Notes under the pieces: generated by a model
Databases searched by the model: none
What the model was told of the DNA's origin: nothing
The model's input: the letters and a program-made list of their open reading frames with translations, nothing else
NCBI GenBank assembly: GCA_963758945.1
Contig: CAVWXY010000019.1
Span: 18,361 to 82,360 of the forward strand
Origin: VAZQ01 sp963758945
GTDB lineage: Bacteria; Pseudomonadota; Alphaproteobacteria; Rhizobiales; Xanthobacteraceae
Reading direction: 5' to 3'
Length of the DNA stretch: 64,000 bases
In this document: positions 34,331 to 45,813 of the stretch, in pieces
Numbering within the stretch: the first letter of the stretch is position 1
Layout: each line of letters starts with the position of its first letter
Translations under genes and position numbers: made by a program

Positions 34331-35678
34331 ATGCGGCGGTTAGCTACGCCTCTGGTCGCCATGGCGTTTCTGGCCGGCGGCGCGCTCGGCGGGGGCGCGG
34401 CGCTCTTGCTCGAGGTGCTGGGGTCGCCGCCGGCCGCAGCGCGGCAGGCGGATGAGCTCGCCGCACTGAAAGCATCGTTCCGCCGTCCCTCGACGGTCCC
34501 GTTTCCCGTCGACAATCCATTCTCGGAGAAGAAGCGCGAGCTTGGGGCGGCACTGTTCCACGACAAGCGCCTGTCGATCGACGGCAGCCTCGCCTGTGCA
34601 AGCTGTCACGAGCGCGGCAAGGGCTTTGCCGACGGCAAGGTCGCGGGGCGCGGCGTGCCCGGACGGCCGCTCAAGCGCCATACGCCGACCCTGTGGAACC
34701 TCGCCTGGTCGTCCCCCGTGTTTTGGGATGGCCGCGCGCGTAGCCTGGAGGAGCAGGTCGCCGGCCCGATCGAGTCGCCCGATGAGATGGCGCAACCGCT
34801 CGCCGCGGTCATCGCACGGCTCGCCGCCGATCCCGCGATGGTGCGTGCCTTCGCCGAGGCCTTTCCCGAGGCGCCGCACGTCGACGGCTCCAATCTCGCC
34901 AAAGCGATCGCGACTTATGAGCGTACCTTCGTGTCGCCCGAGACGCGCTTCGACCGCTGGATCGCGGGCGACGAGCAAGCGCTGACCGCAACCGAGATCG
35001 CCGGGTTTAGGCTTTTCACCGGCAAGGCGCAGTGTGCGAACTGCCACAGCGGCTTCGCCTTCACCGATTACGCCTTCCACGACATCGGTTTACCGGGCGA
35101 CGATCGCGGGCGGGGAGCAGTGTTGCAGCTCCCGGCGGCCGAGCATGCCTTCAAGACGCCGGGACTGCGCGAGATTGGTCGCTCCGCGCCCTACATGCAC
35201 GATGGGTCGCTTGCCACGCTCGCGGAGGTGCTGCGGCACTATGTCAGCGGCGTGGTCGAGCGGGCGACGGTCTCAGAGGACGTCGCGCGCCACCTGGAGC
35301 TGTCGGACGGCGAGCAAACGGCTCTCATCGCGTTCCTCGGCACGCTCTCGAGCGAAACGATCCCCGCGCTGCCGGACAGGATCGTGCCGGTGGAGCGTGG
35401 CCCGACAGCACCGGCGGTGCGGGTCAGCACCGTGTCTCAGGACGACAAGGCCTTCCATCCCACCCACGTCGCGCTTCCGCGCGGCGGGCGATTGTGGATT
35501 GTCAACAACGACACCCGCACCCACAATGTCCGGGTCTTCGATCCCGCGCTCGACTTCGAACTCCGGCGCCCAGGAGCCCGGCGAAACCGTGGAGATCGCC
35601 TTTCCCGCGTCGGGTTCGTTCCTCGTCTTCTGCGGCATCCATCCGAAGATGGAGCTTTACGTCGACGTGGTTCCTTAA
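34331..35678 (+). CDS. MauG/CcpA-like diheme cytochrome c peroxidase fused to a cupredoxin domain (one frameshift)
   Basis: After a signal or anchor segment, residues about 50-350 form a diheme peroxidase. Heme motif 1 is ACASCHERGKGF and heme motif 2 is QCANCHSGFAF, with TPTLWNLAWSSPVFWDGRA and SAPYMHDGSLATL typical of the family. A C-terminal plastocyanin-like domain follows, with a first copper His in THNVRVF. At about 35562 one extra base shifts the frame. The next frame gives QEPGETVEIAFPASGSFLVF and CGIHPKM, whose Cys, His and Met spacing equals amicyanin's copper site, ending at 35678. It probably acts in the periplasm, reducing peroxide or oxidising a protein or metal, with copper as electron relay. 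Confidence 0.82.
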
Positions 35679-35841
35679 ATGATCGTCATGTCGCGGTCTT
35701 GCCCCTTGCGCGCGCCGCCTGCGGAGGACAATCTAGCCGCGAAACTTGCGGGTCGCCGGGTCCCGACGCTTCGACAGCGTGCGACGAGGGCCAGATTGCA
35801 ATCCGTGGCGGCAACGCCCGCAAACCAGGAGGAACACATCC

Positions 35842-36931
35842 ATGAGACGCCGTGAATTTCTCAAGGTCGCCGGGGCCGGAATGGCCGCGTCGGCGGTGGC
35901 CGCGCCGGCCGTTGCGCAGTCCATGCCGGAGATCAGATGGCGGCTGACCGCGAGCTGGCCGAAATCGCTCGATACGCTGTTCGGTGCCTGCGAGACATTC
36001 TCCAAATACGTTTCCGAGGCCACCGACAACAAGTTTCAGATCCAGGCCTTCGCCGCGGGCGAGATCGTCCCTGCCTTGCAGGTTCTCGACGCGGTCCAGA
36101 ACGGCACCGTCGAGGCCGGCCACACCGCCGTGTACTACTACATCGGCAAGGATCCGACCTGGGCATTGTTCTGCGCCGTGCCGTTCGGGCTCAATGCCCG
36201 CCAGCAGAACGCCTGGTTCTATGACGGCGACGGCACCAAGCTGATGGAGGAATTCGCCAAGAAGTCCACCGTCCATCCTCTGCTCGGCGGCAATACCGGC
36301 GCGCAGATGGGCGGCTGGTTCCGCAAGGAGATCAAGACCGTCGACGATCTCAAGGGTCTCAAGTTCCGCATCGGCGGTTGGGCCGGCAGGACGCTGCAGA
36401 AGCTCGGGGTCGTGCCGCAGCAGATCGCAGGCGGCGACATCTATCCGGCGCTGGAGAAAGGCACGATCGACGCCGCCGAATGGGTCGGCCCGTACGATGA
36501 CGAGAAGCTCGGCTTCTACAAGGTCGCGCCGTTCTATTACTATCCGGGTTGGTGGGAAGGCGGCACGACGCAGCACTTCCTGATCAACCTGGCGAAATGG
36601 AACGAGCTGCCGAAAAACTACCAGGCCATCCTCACCGCAGCCGCGGGTCTCGCCAATGTCGAAGAAACCGGCAGGTACGACGCGCGCAATCCGGCGGCGT
36701 TGAAGCGGCTGATCGCCGCGGGTACCCAGTTGCGCGCGTATCCGCAGCCGATCATGGAAGCGTGCCTGAAGGCCTCGAACGAGGTCAATGCCGAGACGGC
36801 TGCGACCAACGCGGACTACAAGAAGGTCCTCGAACTCGATGCAGGCGTTCCGCAACGACGAATATCTGTGGTGGCAGGTCGCGGAATATACCTACGATGG
36901 CTTCATGATCCGCAGCCGGACGCGGACGTAA
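35842..36931 (+). CDS. TRAP solute-binding protein, FcbT1/COG4663 type, paralogue 1 (frameshift near the C-terminus)
   Basis: The protein starts MRRREFLKVAGAGMAASA, a twin-arginine signal, so it is exported folded. The mature part has WRLTASWPKSLDTLFGACE, NGTVEAGHTAVYYYIGKD, GNTGAQMGGWFRKEI, the ligand-binding LKFRIGGWAGR, and YYYPGWWEGG. These are features of the mannitol/chloroaromatic TRAP binding proteins. An extra base near 36838 loses the frame. The expected ending MQAFRNDEYLWWQVAE to RSRTRT continues in another frame to 36931. AGGAGGAACACATCC precedes the ATG. It is the first of three tandem paralogues. Confidence 0.85.
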
Positions 36932-37133
36932 AATAACCTCGCCCTTCTTGCGCTCTTCCACGCAACCCGGACTTGCCCGGGTTCCGCATCATTTGCGCGA
37001 GCCCGGGGTGCAAGGGCGTGGGCGGCTGCCGCCATGCGCCGCACGCGCCGTCGAAGCTCCGGCAGAAGGCTTGAGCCGTGTTGACCGTGCCGCGTTGCAC
37101 CGGCGGCTCACAAAGGTCAGGGAGGAACCGGCC

Positions 37134-38222
37134 ATGAAACGTCGTCAATTCCTGCAGGCGGCAGGCCTTGCCGGGGCGGCGAGCGCGCTCGCCAAGCCCG
37201 CGATCGCGCAATCGATGCCCGAGCTCAAGTGGCGGCTCACGTCGAGCTATCCGAAATCGCTCGACACCATCTACGGCGCGGCCGAGGCCTTCGCCAAGGC
37301 GGTGGCCGAGGCGAGCGACAACAAGTTCCAGATCCAGGTCTTCGCGGGCGGCGAGATCGTGCCGGGTCTGCAGGCGGCCAACGCGGTGCAGAACGGCACG
37401 GTCGAGATGTGCCACACCGCCTCCTATTACTATTTCGGCAAGGATCCGACTTTCGCGTTCGGGACCGCGGTGCCGTTCGGGCTCAACAGCCGCATGCAGA
37501 CAGCGTGGATGTATTTCGGCGGCGGCATGGAGCTGATGAACGACTTCTACCGGAAATTCAATATCTACGGGATTCCGGCGGGCAATACCGGCGCCCAGAT
37601 GGGCGGCTGGTTCCGCAAGGAGATCAAGGACGTGTCGGACCTCGGCGGGCTCAAGATGCGCATCGGCGGGTTTGCCGGCCGCGTCGTCGCCAAGCTCGGC
37701 GTGGTGCCGCAGCAGATCGCCGGCGGCGACATCTACCCGGCGCTGGAGAAGGGCACGCTCGATGCCTGCGAGTGGGTAGGGCCCTACGACGACGAGAAGC
37801 TTGGATTCCAGAAGGTGGCGCAATTCTATTACTACCCGGGCTGGTGGGAAGGCGGTCCGATGCTGCACAATTTCGTCAATCTCGATAAGTGGAACGCGCT
37901 GCCGCCGGCCTACAAGTCGCTGGTGCGCACCGCGTCGGCGATGGCGAACCAGTGGATGCAGGCGAAATACGACGCCGGCAACCCGGCGGCGCTCAAACGG
38001 CTGGTCGCCACCGGCGCGCAGTTGCGGCCGTTCTCGCCGGCGGTGATGGACGCTTCCTTGAAAGCGGCGCTCGAGCTCTACGCCGAGGTCTCCAAGAGCA
38101 ACGCCGATTTCAAGAAGGTCTACGAGGCGATGCTGGCCTTCCGCAACGACGAATATCTGTGGTGGCAGGTCGCCGAGCTGACCTACGACACCTACCTCGT
38201 GCGCCATCGCACGCGCACCTGA
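37134..38222 (+). CDS. TRAP solute-binding protein, FcbT1/COG4663 type, paralogue 2
   Basis: This complete protein of 362 residues starts with a Tat signal (MKRRQFLQAAGLAGAASA, cleavage near IAQ). It shares GNTGAQMGGWFRKEI, LKMRIGGFAGR, AGGDIYPALEKGTLDACEW and YYYPGWWEGG with its neighbours and ends YLWWQVAELTYDTY. GGGAGGAACC precedes the ATG. The substrate of the family is an aromatic or sugar-like carboxylate. Differences between the three copies are spread over the pocket-facing middle segments, consistent with different ligands for a shared permease. Confidence 0.9.
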   Translation: MKRRQFLQAAGLAGAASALAKPAIAQSMPELKWRLTSSYPKSLDTIYGAAEAFAKAVAEASDNKFQIQVFAGGEIVPGLQAANAVQNGTVEMCHTASYYYFGKDPTFAFGTAVPFGLNSRMQTAWMYFGGGMELMNDFYRKFNIYGIPAGNTGAQMGGWFRKEIKDVSDLGGLKMRIGGFAGRVVAKLGVVPQQIAGGDIYPALEKGTLDACEWVGPYDDEKLGFQKVAQFYYYPGWWEGGPMLHNFVNLDKWNALPPAYKSLVRTASAMANQWMQAKYDAGNPAALKRLVATGAQLRPFSPAVMDASLKAALELYAEVSKSNADFKKVYEAMLAFRNDEYLWWQVAELTYDTYLVRHRTRT

Positions 38223-38501
38223 TTGAACGCCAGCCGCAAATGACCGCTGCGCCGCTGCCGGCGCGGTCCGCGTGCAGTTTGCCGGCGAATGTCTCGGTAA
38301 CCCATCCGGTGCGCGGCGGGCCGCGATCCGCCGATCGCTGTGTACGGTTTCCGCGTCTCGGTCTATAAACAGCGAACTCGTTCGCCGAGCACCGCTTCGC
38401 GCTGCTCGCTTTTGGCGAAGACCCAAGCGCCGCGGCATGACCGGCGCCGACATCCCACAGCACACAAGAAGCCGAAAACAGGCGACACCGGGAGGATCAA
38501 C

Positions 38502-39590
38502 ATGAAACGACGAGAACTTCTCAAGGCAGCGGGCATCGGGCTGGCCACGTCTTCGCTTGCCGCACCCGCCATCGCCCAGTCGACGCCCGAGCTGAAATGG
38601 CGGCTCGCGGCGAGTTGGCCGAAGTCGCTCGATACGCTCTACGGCGGATGCGAGTACTTTGCCAAACGTGTCGCCGAGATCACCGACGGCAAATTCCAGA
38701 TTCAAGTCTTCGCGGCGGGCGAGCTCGTCCCGGGGCTGCAGGTGTTGGACGCCGTGCAGAACGGTACCGTCGAGATGGGTAATACCGCGCTCTATTACTA
38801 TTGGGGCAAGGACCCGGCCTTCACCTTCGGCACGGCGCTGCCATTCGGGTTGAATGCTCGCCAGATGAACTCGTGGCTTCGCTTCGGCGGCGGGTCCGAG
38901 CTTCTCAACGAGCTGCTGAGGAATTTCAACTGCACCGGCATGGCGGCGGCGAATACCGGCGCCCAGATGGGCGGCTGGTTCCGCAAGGAAATCAAGTCGG
39001 TGGACGATATGAAGGGCCTCAAGATGCGCATCGGCGGATTTGCCGGCACCATTCTTGCCAAGATCGGCTCGGTGCCCCAGCAGCTCGCCGCCGGCGACAT
39101 CTATCCGGCGCTGGAGAAAGGTACGCTCGACGCATGCGAGTGGGTCGGGCCCTACGACGACGAGAAGCTCGGATTCTACAAGGTTGCAAAGTATTATTAC
39201 TATCCGGGCTGGTGGGAGGGTTGCGGTCAGGCCCACAACCTCATCAATCTCGCGAAATGGAACGAGCTGCCGAAAAGCTACCAGGCCGCAGTTCAGACCG
39301 CGTCCGGCGATGCGTGGGAATGGGTCATCGGCAAGTATGACTACGCCAATCCGGCCGCGCTCAAGCGATTGCTGGCGCAAGGCGTGCAACTGCGCGGGTT
39401 TCCGCAGGACGTGATGGAGGCGTGCTACAAGGCCGCTCTCGACATCTACGCCGACTTGTCGAAGACCAACCCTCTCTTCAAGAAGCTGTATGACAGTCTC
39501 GTGGCATTTCGCGGCGATTTGCTGATGTGGTTCCAGGTCGCCGAGCTTTCGTTCGACAGCTTCATGATTCGGATGCGCGGCCGAGTATGA
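38502..39590 (+). CDS. TRAP solute-binding protein, FcbT1/COG4663 type, paralogue 3
   Basis: This complete 362-residue paralogue has Tat signal MKRRELLKAAGIGLATSS. The family motifs GNTGAQMGGWFRKEI, LKMRIGGFAGT, AAGDIYPALEKGTLDACEW and YYYPGWWEGC are present. The C-terminus reads LLMWFQVAELSFDSF instead of EYLWWQ. GGGAGGATCAAC precedes the ATG, and a 279-bp gap separates it from paralogue 2, so it may have its own promoter. It converges on the DctM gene, with a terminator-like hairpin between them. Confidence 0.9.
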   Translation: MKRRELLKAAGIGLATSSLAAPAIAQSTPELKWRLAASWPKSLDTLYGGCEYFAKRVAEITDGKFQIQVFAAGELVPGLQVLDAVQNGTVEMGNTALYYYWGKDPAFTFGTALPFGLNARQMNSWLRFGGGSELLNELLRNFNCTGMAAANTGAQMGGWFRKEIKSVDDMKGLKMRIGGFAGTILAKIGSVPQQLAAGDIYPALEKGTLDACEWVGPYDDEKLGFYKVAKYYYYPGWWEGCGQAHNLINLAKWNELPKSYQAAVQTASGDAWEWVIGKYDYANPAALKRLLAQGVQLRGFPQDVMEACYKAALDIYADLSKTNPLFKKLYDSLVAFRGDLLMWFQVAELSFDSFMIRMRGRV

Positions 39591-39608
39591 TGGACGGCCG
39601 CTCGCAAG

Positions 39609-39633
39609 GGCCCCGGAGCGCTGCTTCGGGGCC
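39609..39633. terminator. Terminator-like hairpin between convergent TRAP genes
   Basis: The arms GGCCCCG (39609-39615) and CGGGGCC (39627-39633) can pair around an 11-base loop, 19 bp after the stop of paralogue 3 and just before the stop of the convergent permease gene. There is no long T run, so it is only a candidate, possibly serving both strands. Confidence 0.4.
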
Positions 39634-39639
39634 TCCGCC

Positions 39640-41305
<1,666 letters not shown>

Positions 41306-41335
41306 GGTCGCCGCTCCGGGCTCTAGTCTCGACGG

Positions 41336-41929
41336 CTATGGGCCATCGGTCTTGGCCACGGCCAGGATGCGTTCGGCCTCCGCCTCAGCGGCGGAGTGCG
41401 CTCCGGCGGCGGCATAGGGGTCGGGAATGAGGCCGCGCATCACCGCGATGCGCTTGATCAGCTCGGAAATCCCTTGCCAGAACAGCAGCACGAATCCGAT
41501 GAGGATCAGGGACTTCGCCGGCCATTGCGGCAGTCCCCCGGCATTCACCGACTGCTCGTTGATGAGAAACGATCGGATGAAGAACGGAACCGAGGTGACG
41601 ATCATGACGATCGTCATCGGCAGCAGGAAGAAGGCATGGCCGAAAACGTCGATGCCGTCGCGCCAGCGCTTCGGCAGCATGCTGTTGACGATGTCGATGC
41701 GGATGTGCTCGTTGGAAAGAAGCGTCCACGGCGAGCACAGCAGGAAGATCGCTCCGAACAGGATCCACTGCAGTTCGAGCCAGGCATTCGACGAGGTGTC
41801 GAAGACCTTGCGCACCGTGGCGTTGGCCGCCGAGATGATCACCACGATCAGGATCAGCCAGGACAGGACCTTGCCGATCCGAAAATTGACCGCGTCGATG
41901 CCGCGGCTCAGCTTGAGCAAACCCTCCAC
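41336..41929 (-). CDS. dctQ: TRAP transporter small permease (DctQ / FcbT2-like)
   Basis: This protein of 197 residues has four membrane helices and the DctQ pattern: LSWLILIVVIISAANATVRKVF, then NAWLELQWILFGAIFLLCSPWTLLSNEHIRIDIV and a final helix with SLILIGFVLLFWQGISELIKRI. It partners the large permease 30 bp downstream. A double-hairpin repeat ends about 60 bp upstream of its start, so this repeat lies in its promoter region. Confidence 0.9.
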   Translation of the reverse strand: MEGLLKLSRGIDAVNFRIGKVLSWLILIVVIISAANATVRKVFDTSSNAWLELQWILFGAIFLLCSPWTLLSNEHIRIDIVNSMLPKRWRDGIDVFGHAFFLLPMTIVMIVTSVPFFIRSFLINEQSVNAGGLPQWPAKSLILIGFVLLFWQGISELIKRIAVMRGLIPDPYAAAGAHSAAEAEAERILAVAKTDGP

Positions 41930-41987
41930 GACCGTTCCCCGCGTAGTGGTCCCGATACGCCGCCCAGTTGTCCCCTGGAGCTTGGCC

Positions 41988-42152
41988 CTAGTGTCCCAGT
42001 TCCGACGTTCGTACCCCTTTGTAGCACGCGCTCATACGAACGTCGGAACCAAAGGGACACTAGCAACTATATGATTCTGGTGTGGCTTCGGATTTGACGT
42101 TCCTACCAAGGACTCCACTGCAATGCCGGTAGGAACGTCAAATCCGCCACAC
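41988..42152. repeat. Double-hairpin intergenic repeat, copy 1
   Basis: The first palindrome (41988-42063) has arms starting CTAGTGTCCC and meeting through TTCCGACGTTCGTA / TACGAACGTCGGAA. After a 16-base spacer the second palindrome (42080-42152) has arms GTGTGGC and GATTTGACGTTCCTAC / GTAGGAACGTCAAATC. A nearly identical unit occurs at 51876-52042. The unit is noncoding, modular, and placed between genes, like a REP or MITE-type element. Confidence 0.85.
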
Positions 42153-42283
42153 GGGCCGCCGCCGGGCCCGGGAACCTTCCTCGACGCTCGCGCGGACGTC
42201 AATTGGCAAAACGGACAACGGCCGGTGTGCGTGCGACGACCGCACGCGCGCTCGGTGCCTCACGGCCACGCGCCGGTGTCGGA

Positions 42284-43333
42284 TTATCCCCCGGTCACGC
42301 TCATGTGGCGGGACAGGGCTGGACGCTGATGGCGCCGGTCGATGATGAAATCGTGCCCTTTGGGCTTGCGCGAGATCGCTTCCTCGATCGCCGTGTCGAG
42401 CAGGTCGTTGGCCTCGGACGCGCGCAGCGGGCTGCGCAGATCGGCCGCGTCCTCCTGCCCGAGGCACATGTAGAGCGTGCCCGTGCAGGTCACCCGCACC
42501 CGGTTGCAGGATTTGCAGAAGTTGTGGGTCAGCGGCGTGATGAAGCCGAGCCGGCCGCCGGTCTCGGCGACGTCGACATAACGCGCCGGACCGCCGGTGC
42601 GGTACTCGACGTCCTCGAGCGCGAACCGCTCGGCGAGCCGCGCCCGCACGATCGACAGCGGTAGGTACTGGTCGAGGCGCCCTTCGCCGACGTCGCCCAG
42701 CGGCATCACCTCGATGAGGGTCAGATCCATGCCGCGGCCGTGCGCCCACGCGATGAGCGCGGGGAACTCGTCCTCGTTCACGCCTTTGAGCGCGACAGCG
42801 TTGATCTTGACCTTGAGCCCGGCCGCTTGCGCGGCGTCGATGCCGGCCAGCACCTTGTCGAGCTCTCCCCAGCGGGTGATGGCGCGGAACTTGTCGGGGT
42901 CGAGCGTATCGAGCGACACGTTGACGCGCCGCACGCCGTGGTCGGCGAGCTCGCGGGCGTATTTCGGCAGCTGCGAGCCATTGGTGGTCAATGTGAGCTC
43001 GTCGAGCGTGCCGGCGGCGAGATGGCGCGAAAGCGAGGCGAACAGCGTCATGATCCCGCGCCGCACCAACGGCTCCCCACCCGTGAGGCGCAACTTCCGC
43101 ACGCCGCGCGCAATGAAGGCGCTGCACAGCCGGTCCAGCTCTTCGAGCGAGAGCAGATCGGCCTTGGGCAGGAACGCCATGTTCTCCGACATGCAGTAGA
43201 CGCAGCGGAAATCGCAACGGTCGGTCACCGAGACGCGCAGATAGGTGATCGCCCGCCCGAACGGATCGACCAGCGCCGGCGCGGGGTGTCGGGCGCGGCG
43301 GTCGAATGCGAGATCTTGCGTGTCGTGGGGCAT
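42284..43333 (-). CDS. moaA: GTP 3',8-cyclase MoaA (molybdenum cofactor biosynthesis)
   Basis: MoaA converts GTP to 3',8-cyclo-GTP, the first step to molybdopterin. The 349-residue protein has the radical-SAM motif CDFRCVYC, GGEPLVRRGI, and the second cluster motif CKSCNRVRVTCTGTLYMCLG. It ends with the functional Gly-Gly (SVTGG). The start at 43333 (MPHDTQD) is where family conservation begins. Molybdopterin would supply the two hydroxylase large subunits at 6-11 kb, although moaA is a core gene and not linked to them. Confidence 0.93.
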   Translation of the reverse strand: MPHDTQDLAFDRRARHPAPALVDPFGRAITYLRVSVTDRCDFRCVYCMSENMAFLPKADLLSLEELDRLCSAFIARGVRKLRLTGGEPLVRRGIMTLFASLSRHLAAGTLDELTLTTNGSQLPKYARELADHGVRRVNVSLDTLDPDKFRAITRWGELDKVLAGIDAAQAAGLKVKINAVALKGVNEDEFPALIAWAHGRGMDLTLIEVMPLGDVGEGRLDQYLPLSIVRARLAERFALEDVEYRTGGPARYVDVAETGGRLGFITPLTHNFCKSCNRVRVTCTGTLYMCLGQEDAADLRSPLRASEANDLLDTAIEEAISRKPKGHDFIIDRRHQRPALSRHMSVTGG

Positions 43334-43554
43334 TACATTGCGGTCGCCATCGAGGGGCACTGCCCGACTTCGCAGCCCGCATGGAGCGTAGCGCAACGCC
43401 GGACACCGCCGCGGTCAGCCCCGGATTTCGCTTCGCTCCATCCGGGCCAGAGAACCCAGGCTCGGAGCCTATATGGGCATTCTGACGAATATGGACCAGA
43501 GCGTCCAGGGGTCCGGCCGCGGGTGGGCCGGGCGACGGTCGGCGATCCGCGGGT

Positions 43555-44082
43555 CTAGCGCGACGGCCAGGGATAGTTGGTTGCGGATGCGGCCGCTTCC
43601 GCGGGCGGCTCGGGCGCAAGCACGGGCGCAGGAGCGGGCGCCGGCGCGGCCGAGGCCACGGGAGTCGATTTCGGATGGGCCGCCGCCACCGGCTTCTTTT
43701 TCTTGGCGGCCGGCTTCTTCACCGCCGGAGCCGGCGCGGGCTGCAACTCCACGTGGACCGGATTGGGCGCGAGCTTCGGCGCGCTCATGACGCCGCCAAG
43801 TGCTCCTGCTGCCGATTTCTCCGGGCGGATCGACACGGTCTGCGGCTGGTATCCGTTGAGCGCAAGCGTAATCGAATGCTCGCTTCCGCCCTCGACGGTG
43901 AGCTCACAGGGGGTGCGGCAGCTCTGTCCCGACGAAATCTTCGCCTCCGCCCCCGGCGGCTCGGACTCGATCCGCAACGCCTCGGCCTGCGTGGCCGGCT
44001 TCATGAATTCGAGACTCGGCATCGATGTGGAACATGCGGCGACGGTGAAGCCACATGCCAAGACGGCAATGACTCGGCTCAT
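43555..44082 (-). CDS. PEGA-domain lipoprotein
   Basis: This 175-residue protein has a lipoprotein signal (LACGFTVAAC, modified Cys at about 17). A PEGA domain follows (LRIESEPPGAEAKISSGQSCRTPCELTVEGGSEHSITLALNGYQPQTVSI), then a Pro/Ala/Lys-rich tail of about 70 residues that may reach through peptidoglycan. PEGA proteins are surface or periplasmic with structural roles. The start at 44082 fits the lipobox position. The function is unknown. Confidence 0.8.
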   Translation of the reverse strand: MSRVIAVLACGFTVAACSTSMPSLEFMKPATQAEALRIESEPPGAEAKISSGQSCRTPCELTVEGGSEHSITLALNGYQPQTVSIRPEKSAAGALGGVMSAPKLAPNPVHVELQPAPAPAVKKPAAKKKKPVAAAHPKSTPVASAAPAPAPAPVLAPEPPAEAAASATNYPWPSR

Positions 44083-44242
44083 GACGAGATCCCACCCCTT
44101 GGCGGCGGACGGCCGCCGTCTCCCCAAACTCGAACCATAGAGACGCGGCGAACCCGGCGCAATGGCGGGTCCGCTTCCTCATACCCTATGGTTAGCGCCC
44201 CAATATGCCCTTAAGTGTGGCGCCGCTAAGGAAACATTTCGA

Positions 44243-44941
44243 TCAGGCCGGCTGCGCGCGGGTGGCGCTGCGCGCGCGCAAGAGATCGAAAACGGCCTTG
44301 GGCAAGTCGGAGAGGGCACCGACGATCCGGTCCGCTCCCAGCTCGCCGACCGGTGTTTCGGTGTAGCCGTAATCGACCGCCACCACCGGAACGCCCGCCG
44401 CGCGCGCGGTCGCGATGTCGTTAATGGAGTCTCCGACCATGACCGCGCGATCCGGGCTGCCGCCGGCGCGCGCCAGCGTCAATCGCAGCAGCTCCGGATC
44501 GGGTTTACGCAACCCGAAGGTGTCGGCGCCGCAGACCGCGGCGAATCGCCCCGACAGGGCGAAGGCATCGAGCAGCCGCAGCGACAGCCATTCCAGCTTG
44601 TTGGTGCACACCGCAAGGCGACAACCCGCGGCGGCGAGTTCGTCGAGCGCACCATCGAGGCCCGGGAACGGCCGCGAGTGGTCCGCGATATGCGCGCCGT
44701 AGTAGTCGATGAAGTCGCCGACGAGTTGATCGACCTGCGTTTCTGCCAGCTTGCGTCCCTCCGCGGCCAAGCCGTGAGCGATCATCGCGCGGGCGCCGCC
44801 GCCGACCATGTTGCGCGCCGCATCGTAGGCGACCGGCGCCAGCCCGTTGCGCGCGAAAATGATGTTGAGGGTGGCGACGAGATCGGGCGCGCTGTCGACC
44901 AGTGTGCCATCGAGATCGAACACGACGGTAGGAGCAAGCAT
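44243..44941 (-). CDS. gph: Phosphoglycolate phosphatase (HAD family)
   Basis: This protein of 232 residues has all HAD motifs: DLDGTLVDSAPD at the start, VCTNK for motif 2, the Lys in LRKPDPE for motif 3, and GDSINDIATARAAGVPVV for motif 4. The small helical cap and the GARAMIAHGL segment fit Gph. It removes 2-phosphoglycolate formed by Rubisco oxygenation or DNA repair. It lies beside rpiA in divergent orientation, a usual arrangement in this order. Confidence 0.9.
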   Translation of the reverse strand: MLAPTVVFDLDGTLVDSAPDLVATLNIIFARNGLAPVAYDAARNMVGGGARAMIAHGLAAEGRKLAETQVDQLVGDFIDYYGAHIADHSRPFPGLDGALDELAAAGCRLAVCTNKLEWLSLRLLDAFALSGRFAAVCGADTFGLRKPDPELLRLTLARAGGSPDRAVMVGDSINDIATARAAGVPVVAVDYGYTETPVGELGADRIVGALSDLPKAVFDLLRARSATRAQPA

Positions 44942-45086
44942 GATCCGTGATCGCTAGCGGGTGGCGGGCGCAATGGCAAGGCGCGCCCAGGGTCCGTCGC
45001 CGGCAAACGGGCTATGCTGTCCCCGCGAACGGCGCTAGATAGACGCGGTCACTTCTCGGATATGCGAGCCAACCGTCCTGATCGCG

Positions 45087-45785
45087 ATGGATGTCGATGC
45101 CCAAAAGCGTGCTGCCGCCGCCCGCGCCCTCGAATTCGTGCGTCCGGGCATGCGGCTCGGCCTCGGAAGCGGGTCGACCGCCAAGCATTTCGTCGAGCTG
45201 TTGGCCGAGCGCGTCCATGCCGGTCTCGACCTGATCGCCGTGCCCACGTCGGAAGCGACGCGTGCCGAGGCCGAGCGGCTGGGCGTGCGGCTCACGAGCC
45301 TCGACGAAACGCCGGAACTCGATCTCACCGTCGATGGCGCCGACGAGATTGCGGCCGATTTGAGCTTGATCAAGGGCGGCGGCGGCGCGCTGCTGCGGGA
45401 AAAGATCGTCGCTACCGCCTCGGCGCGGCTGATCGTCATCGCCGATGAATTGAAATGGGTATCGGCCCTCGGCCGCTTCCCGCTCCCGATCGAGGTCGTG
45501 CCGTTCGGGCTCGCCGCGACCCGGCGCAAGATCGAGGCCGCGACCGTGTCCGGGGGCTGTCCCGGACCAGCGCTGCTGCGACGGGGCAAGGACGGCCACG
45601 CTTTCGTCACGGACGGCGGGCACTGGATTCTCGACGCGGCGCTCGAGCGGATCGCCGATCCGCGAGCGCTGGCGGATCAGCTCGACCGCATTGCGGGCGT
45701 GGTCGAGCACGGCTTGTTCGTCGGGCTTGCCCACGCCGCCGTGGTCGCCGGCTCGAGCGGCGTGCGTGTCATCGAGCGGCGTTGA
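45087..45785 (+). CDS. rpiA: Ribose-5-phosphate isomerase A
   Basis: RpiA interconverts ribose 5-phosphate and ribulose 5-phosphate. The 232-residue protein has the phosphate-binding GLGSGSTAKHFVELL, VPTSEATRAEAERLG, the active-site DGADEI and KGGGGALLREK motifs, and the C-terminal GVVEHGLFVGLAHAAVV. The order rpiA - DUF2059 - gor on one strand is conserved in Bradyrhizobium relatives. Confidence 0.94.
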   Translation: MDVDAQKRAAAARALEFVRPGMRLGLGSGSTAKHFVELLAERVHAGLDLIAVPTSEATRAEAERLGVRLTSLDETPELDLTVDGADEIAADLSLIKGGGGALLREKIVATASARLIVIADELKWVSALGRFPLPIEVVPFGLAATRRKIEAATVSGGCPGPALLRRGKDGHAFVTDGGHWILDAALERIADPRALADQLDRIAGVVEHGLFVGLAHAAVVAGSSGVRVIERR

Positions 45786-45813
45786 GCTCGTATCCCCGAC
45801 CAGGAGGGTCTTC

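Noticed and set aside
36903..39389. Very long open frame (over 800 codons) on the minus strand
   Set aside because: It lies antisense to the three tandem TRAP binding-protein genes, repeats itself as they do, and has no family features; high GC makes such frames common.
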